Assembly (NCBI RefSeq): GCF_008923185.1
Contig: NZ_WBMT01000002.1
Span: forward strand, 1-64,000
From: Actinomadura rudentiformis
GTDB lineage: Bacteria; Actinomycetota; Actinomycetes; Streptosporangiales; Streptosporangiaceae
DNA length: 64,000 nucleotides
Direction of reading: 5' to 3'
Both the position numbers and the translations under genes were made by a program. The notes beneath the pieces are model-generated. The model saw only the letters and a list, made by a program, of their open reading frames with translations, made no database searches and was not told the origin of the DNA. This document shows, piece after piece, positions 60,656 through 64,000 of this stretch. Every line of letters starts with the position of its first letter. The first letter of the stretch is position 1.

Positions 60656-61570
60656 ATGGACATCCGCTTCAAGGTCTCGGCCGTGGTCGCCACGTTCGTG
60701 CTCGTAGCGGGCTTCCTCTTCTACATACAGCGCAGCGCGACGGACGGCCACGAGCCGTACCGCGGCCCTCTCGCCAGTCCGGGCGTGGCCGCGACAAAGC
60801 CCGGGGCGACCATGCACATCGCGCTCAACACCACGCCGGCCGACTATCCGCGGCTGCTGCAGCTCGGATACGACCTCGCCGACGTCAAGCCCGGCGACGG
60901 TGACCTCGCCGCGCTCCCGGCGGGCATGAGGGCGTTGCTCTGGGTCGGCAACTTCCAGTGCGACGAGTTCGAGTTGTCGTACGACGCGTTCACCGCCGCC
61001 GTCCGGAAGTACGGCAGCCATCCCAAGGTGTACGGCTGGTACCTGTCGGACGAGCCCGATCCGGGCACGTGCCCCAAAATCGCCGGAGACATCCGCCGCC
61101 GCGCCGACTACGTAAAGCGGCACGCTCCCGGGCAGGTCACGTTCATCTCGCTCACCGACTTCCCGATGAAGCCGGTCACGCCGAAGAAGGTGAACGTCGA
61201 TCTCGTCGGCCTCGATCCGTACCCGTGCAAGGGCGCCTCGAAGGCCCGCGCGGACTGCAACATCGATGCGATCGACCGCATGGTGCGCATGGCCGACGAC
61301 GCGGGCGTCCCGCGCCGGGCGATCGTGCCGGTCTTCCAGGCGTTCGGCACGGAGTGCTCGAACGGCCCGCGACACTACTGGCTGCCAACGGCGGACCAGT
61401 TCCGGCAACTGCTGCGGCGCTGGGACCGGCTGGTCCCGCGCCCGCCGTTCGACATCGCCTACTCGTGGGGTCACCAGGGCGAGTGGGCCTGCCCCACGCT
61501 CGCCGACGCCGACGGCCGGAACGGGCGCCCGGACCTGCAGACGCTCGTCAAGGAGCACAACACGAAGTGA
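60656..61570 (+). CDS. Exported glycosidase-like protein of the polysaccharide cluster
   Basis: A 304-residue protein with an N-terminal membrane anchor or signal (VSAVVATFVLVAGFLFYI). The rest looks like a (beta/alpha)8 barrel: PKVYGWYLSDEPDPG (possible catalytic acid), VDLVGLDPYPCKG, IVPVFQAFGTE and DIAYSWGHQGEWACP (possible second acid). Four Cys could form disulfides. I cannot assign a GH family. It ends the polysaccharide run and may trim or release the polymer. Confidence 0.7.
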   Translation: MDIRFKVSAVVATFVLVAGFLFYIQRSATDGHEPYRGPLASPGVAATKPGATMHIALNTTPADYPRLLQLGYDLADVKPGDGDLAALPAGMRALLWVGNFQCDEFELSYDAFTAAVRKYGSHPKVYGWYLSDEPDPGTCPKIAGDIRRRADYVKRHAPGQVTFISLTDFPMKPVTPKKVNVDLVGLDPYPCKGASKARADCNIDAIDRMVRMADDAGVPRRAIVPVFQAFGTECSNGPRHYWLPTADQFRQLLRRWDRLVPRPPFDIAYSWGHQGEWACPTLADADGRNGRPDLQTLVKEHNTK

Positions 61571-61644
61571 CCGCGGCCCGGAGCCGCGACATCGACGCCG
61601 CGTCGTCAACCCGTCGCCGTCAACCCGTCGTCAACGACCCGTCG

Positions 61645-61851
61645 TTAACGGCCGACGGCGGTGCCCGCGCCCTCGTTGCCGAGAAGCGGCACCTCCACGT
61701 GACCCAGCTGCAGCGCGGCCACCTCGAGCAGCCCGACCACCACGACGAACGCGGCGATCAGCATGCCGATCCGCTTAGGCGTGTTCAGCGCGTCTATCTT
61801 CCTGACCGTGCTCACCAGCGTGGTGACCAGCGCGGCCTTCTTGCCCGCCAT
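61645..61851 (-). CDS. Small single-pass membrane protein
   Basis: A 68-residue protein with one hydrophobic helix (IGMLIAAFVVVVGLLEVAAL) after a basic N-terminus (KKAALVTTLVSTVRKIDALN). GGGGGAG lies nine bases before ATG 61851. I do not recognise a family. It is transcribed away from the MBL-Rieske gene region toward the convergent glycosidase-like gene. A short, imperfect repeat of cgtcaacccgtcg follows its stop. Confidence 0.6.
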   Translation of the reverse strand: MAGKKAALVTTLVSTVRKIDALNTPKRIGMLIAAFVVVVGLLEVAALQLGHVEVPLLGNEGAGTAVGR

Positions 61852-61941
61852 CCCCTGACACTCCCCCTGAACCCGTTTGAAGCAGGGGCAAACGATACCG
61901 GTACCCGGGCACCGGGGGAGCGACCGGGGGTCACCTCTTGA

Positions 61942-63531
61942 TCACGACAGCTGGCGGCTGGTCAGGTTGGCCGACCGGGCGTTGACGCACACGCCGGTGG
62001 CGAGATCGAAGGCGAAGTTGTGGGCGAGGCAGTGCAGTTGGCCGTCCCGGATGACGGCGCCCACCGACAGGTCCTCCCCCGCGTGCGGGCAGTAACGCGG
62101 AATGTCGTAGGAGTGGCCGGCCGACTCCACCACGATGCGTTCCGTTTCGTCGCGGCCCGTCTCGTACTCCTCGACGGCCTGGAGCGCGGGCGCGTTGGCG
62201 TGCTTGAGGAGCCCGACCAGATAGTCGTTGTAGACGTCGGGATCGCGGTAGAGGCTGAGCCGGAACGAGATCAGCAGATCCTCCCAGGCGAGCCTGCCCT
62301 TGAGGATGCCGTCCACCCAGCGGCCCGCGGTGGTGATCCGGTAGTGCGGCCGGGTGTCCGGCCGGGCCTGGCTCACCGTGAGCCCGTCCGGCGAGAAGTC
62401 GACGTCCCAGACGCCGCCGTTCGGACCAGTGATCTCGAAGCGGACCAGCATGCTGATCTGGCGCAGGAAGTAGTCGCTCAGGCCGCCGAGGTGCTCGAAG
62501 TGAGCGACGAAACGGTCGAACAGCCCCTCGTCGGGCACCGGATACTCGGCGATGGCCTCATTGATGTGCTCGGCGCGGTCGGCGGCATAGCGGGCGAGAT
62601 AGTCCGGCCGGGTGGCGTCGCTGAACTCGAACTCCGCCGAAGTCGGGTCGAGCGCGATCTCGCCCGTGTCCAGATCGATGGAGTCGCCCGGCTTGAAGTA
62701 CTCCCAGCGCTGCGCCGGGAGGTGTTCGCGCAGCCATTCGGTGGCGACCGACGCGTCGCAGAAGGCGCCGTCCGCCTGGTCGAGCACCCAGTTGAGATGC
62801 TCGATTTCCTCGCCCAGGAAGCACGGTGGCCCGGCGAACGGGACCGCGAGTTCGGGCGCGGTCTGCCGGACGAGCCGCTGGGCGGCGCGCAGCTTGGCCA
62901 CGCGCTTGGCCATGGAGATCTCGGCCATCTCCTCCGGCGGGTACTCGTAGCAGATCGGATGCCACGAGGCCCCGGCGGTCTGCAGGGCCATGATGTCGAG
63001 CCGTCCACCGGCCTGGTGCTTGGCGCGGCGGGCCTGCGCCGCGGTCAGCCGGGCGTCGTTGCAGTGCAGGATCCCGCGCCCGTCGGCGACCACCAGAAAT
63101 GCCGCATCATGACACATCGGGGACAACTCGGGAATCGCCGTGATCCACGATCCGCGATTGTCGAGAGGGAATTTCTCCCAGGCCGGTATCTCGATTACCT
63201 GACGTGCCCCGGCGGCCTCCCGGATCCGTTCCAGGAAGGCGGGTCCGGGATAACGCGGAATGAGGATTCGGGTTCGCTCGGGAAGCCGTGCGATGACCCA
63301 GGGATCGAAGTGATCTAGATGCTCGTGAGACACGGCGACCCAGTCGGTGTCGAGCAACGCGGGAACGTCAAGATGATCGTTTCTCGGGTACTGATGCCAC
63401 GCCCCGAGGAAGGCGCCCGTCCGGGCGAGCCAGGGATCCATGAGCAGGCGGAACGTGTTTCCATTGACCGCCAACCCGGCGTGTCCGAGAAAGGTGACCG
63501 TCGGCATACCAAGACTGTCGCTCCAGGGCAT
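61942..63531 (-). CDS. MBL-fold protein with C-terminal Rieske [2Fe-2S] domain
   Basis: A 529-residue protein. The N-terminal half is a metallo-beta-lactamase fold of the UlaG type (TVTFLGHAGLAVNG, metal motif SHEHLDHFD at 68-76, PELSPMCHDAAFLV). The C-terminal ~60 residues are a Rieske site: Cys481-x-His483 and Cys501-x2-His504. The combination recalls CMP-N-acetylneuraminate hydroxylase, but in that enzyme the Rieske domain comes first. A role in modifying a sugar of the nearby polysaccharide is possible but unproven. ATG 63507 is an alternative start. It is divergent from the histidine kinase. Confidence 0.85.
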   Translation of the reverse strand: MPWSDSLGMPTVTFLGHAGLAVNGNTFRLLMDPWLARTGAFLGAWHQYPRNDHLDVPALLDTDWVAVSHEHLDHFDPWVIARLPERTRILIPRYPGPAFLERIREAAGARQVIEIPAWEKFPLDNRGSWITAIPELSPMCHDAAFLVVADGRGILHCNDARLTAAQARRAKHQAGGRLDIMALQTAGASWHPICYEYPPEEMAEISMAKRVAKLRAAQRLVRQTAPELAVPFAGPPCFLGEEIEHLNWVLDQADGAFCDASVATEWLREHLPAQRWEYFKPGDSIDLDTGEIALDPTSAEFEFSDATRPDYLARYAADRAEHINEAIAEYPVPDEGLFDRFVAHFEHLGGLSDYFLRQISMLVRFEITGPNGGVWDVDFSPDGLTVSQARPDTRPHYRITTAGRWVDGILKGRLAWEDLLISFRLSLYRDPDVYNDYLVGLLKHANAPALQAVEEYETGRDETERIVVESAGHSYDIPRYCPHAGEDLSVGAVIRDGQLHCLAHNFAFDLATGVCVNARSANLTSRQLS

Positions 63532-63775
63532 GGTGTTCGCACCCACCGGAATGCGCAAGGTGGCTACGCCGTAGGTATGAAAGAAATGGCGGAAGCGAAC
63601 GGAAGCGAAACCGACAATCCTGGCTTGGACGCCTCGACAAAGGGGAGGGTTTACCCCAACTCGGCCATGTCCACTTCCGGCCACGCCTTGGTCGGTTGCG
63701 GTCAATTGTCTGGACAGAGATGGCTTTAAGGGCGACGGTCATCATGGTGCTGGTAATACGGACGGGGGTCCTTCC

Positions 63776-64000
63776 ATGAACAACGGGCAGTCTCGGTCAT
63801 CGCCGACGGACACGCCCGAATACGTCGCGATGCTCACCGGTGTGAGCCCGCAGGAACCCGAGCCGGGGGACTCGGCCCTGTGGCGGCGGCGGCTACGGCA
63901 TGACATCAGACACGAACTGGGGACCATCATCATGCTCGCGTCGGCGGTGGTGGTCGCCGACGACATCGGCGCCGGCAGCCGCGAGCGCATCGAGCAGCTG
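63776..64000 (+). CDS. Sensor histidine kinase, 3' end outside window
   Basis: Only 75 residues are visible. After a polar N-terminus (MNNGQSRSSPTDTPE) comes LRHDIRHELGTIIMLASAV, which looks like the dimerisation/phospho-acceptor helix with the His in RHELGTI, so this is probably a cytoplasmic histidine kinase without a membrane sensor. GGGGG lies eight bases before ATG 63776. It could serve one of the orphan response regulators in the window. The ATPase domain lies beyond the right edge. Confidence 0.65.
   Translation, partial: MNNGQSRSSPTDTPEYVAMLTGVSPQEPEPGDSALWRRRLRHDIRHELGTIIMLASAVVVADDIGAGSRERIEQL

Overview
The window is a high-GC actinobacterial chromosome segment. Its gene set (SARP/BTAD regulator, several Ser/Thr kinases, DUF5954 and HxlR proteins, an FxSxx-COOH-type RiPP locus, GTG/TTG starts, strong GGAGG ribosome sites) suggests a filamentous actinomycete of the Streptosporangiales/Thermomonosporaceae type; the genus is inference. 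I saw no rRNA, tRNA, CRISPR array, prophage or intact insertion sequence.

Layout. 0-18.4 kb: housekeeping and signalling genes. These are an SRPBCC protein cut by the left edge, a DUF5954 protein, a large SARP-ATPase regulator divergent from an FAD oxidoreductase, a receptor Ser/Thr kinase, a DUF418 membrane protein, a YchJ-like protein, an L,D-transpeptidase lipoprotein, an HxlR regulator, a molybdopterin oxidoreductase, a methyltransferase, a second receptor kinase, a small membrane protein, an SH3 protein and an orphan LuxR response regulator. 18.5-29.4 kb: an accessory block that looks less GC-rich. It holds a GNAT acetyltransferase, an MFS permease, and a RiPP-type locus with a radical SAM/SPASM maturase (FxsB), a HExxH peptide hydroxylase, an FxsT-like NB-ARC/TPR ATPase, a second nSTAND/TPR ATPase, a membrane protein and a 62-residue FxsA-like peptide that lacks the FxSxx terminus. 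29.4-31.2 kb: decayed sugar ABC permeases fused to an intact ROK kinase gene. 31.2-33.6 kb: a quinone-oxidoreductase/TetR pair bracketed by inverted repeats. 33.7-45.7 kb: an ABC exporter behind a SoxR-like box, an aminotransferase, an ECF sigma/LCP pair, a G6PDH homologue, a very long proline-rich D,D-carboxypeptidase, a PucR regulator and a LysE exporter. 45.8-49.6 kb: TetR, two SDRs and a CYP142-like P450. 49.6-61.6 kb: an exopolysaccharide cluster with epimerase, response regulator, Wzz-like, DegT aminotransferase, CapD-like, GT4, Wzy-like, flippase, sugar-phosphate transferase and a glycosidase-like secreted protein. 61.6-64 kb: a small membrane protein, an MBL-Rieske oxygenase-like protein and the start of a histidine kinase.

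How they work together. The exopolysaccharide genes form one co-directional run with short gaps or overlaps and contain nearly a full Wzx/Wzy-type set. The Fxs block is the most unusual part: two different STAND-type ATPases with TPRs flank a modified-peptide gene whose core departs from the family rule. Several control sites can be read directly: SARP-like direct repeats, a SoxR-like promoter, paired TATCGAACGAC-type repeats at a TetR gene, a 26-bp palindrome before the SDR/P450 genes, and a perfect inverted repeat in the Fxs divergent region.
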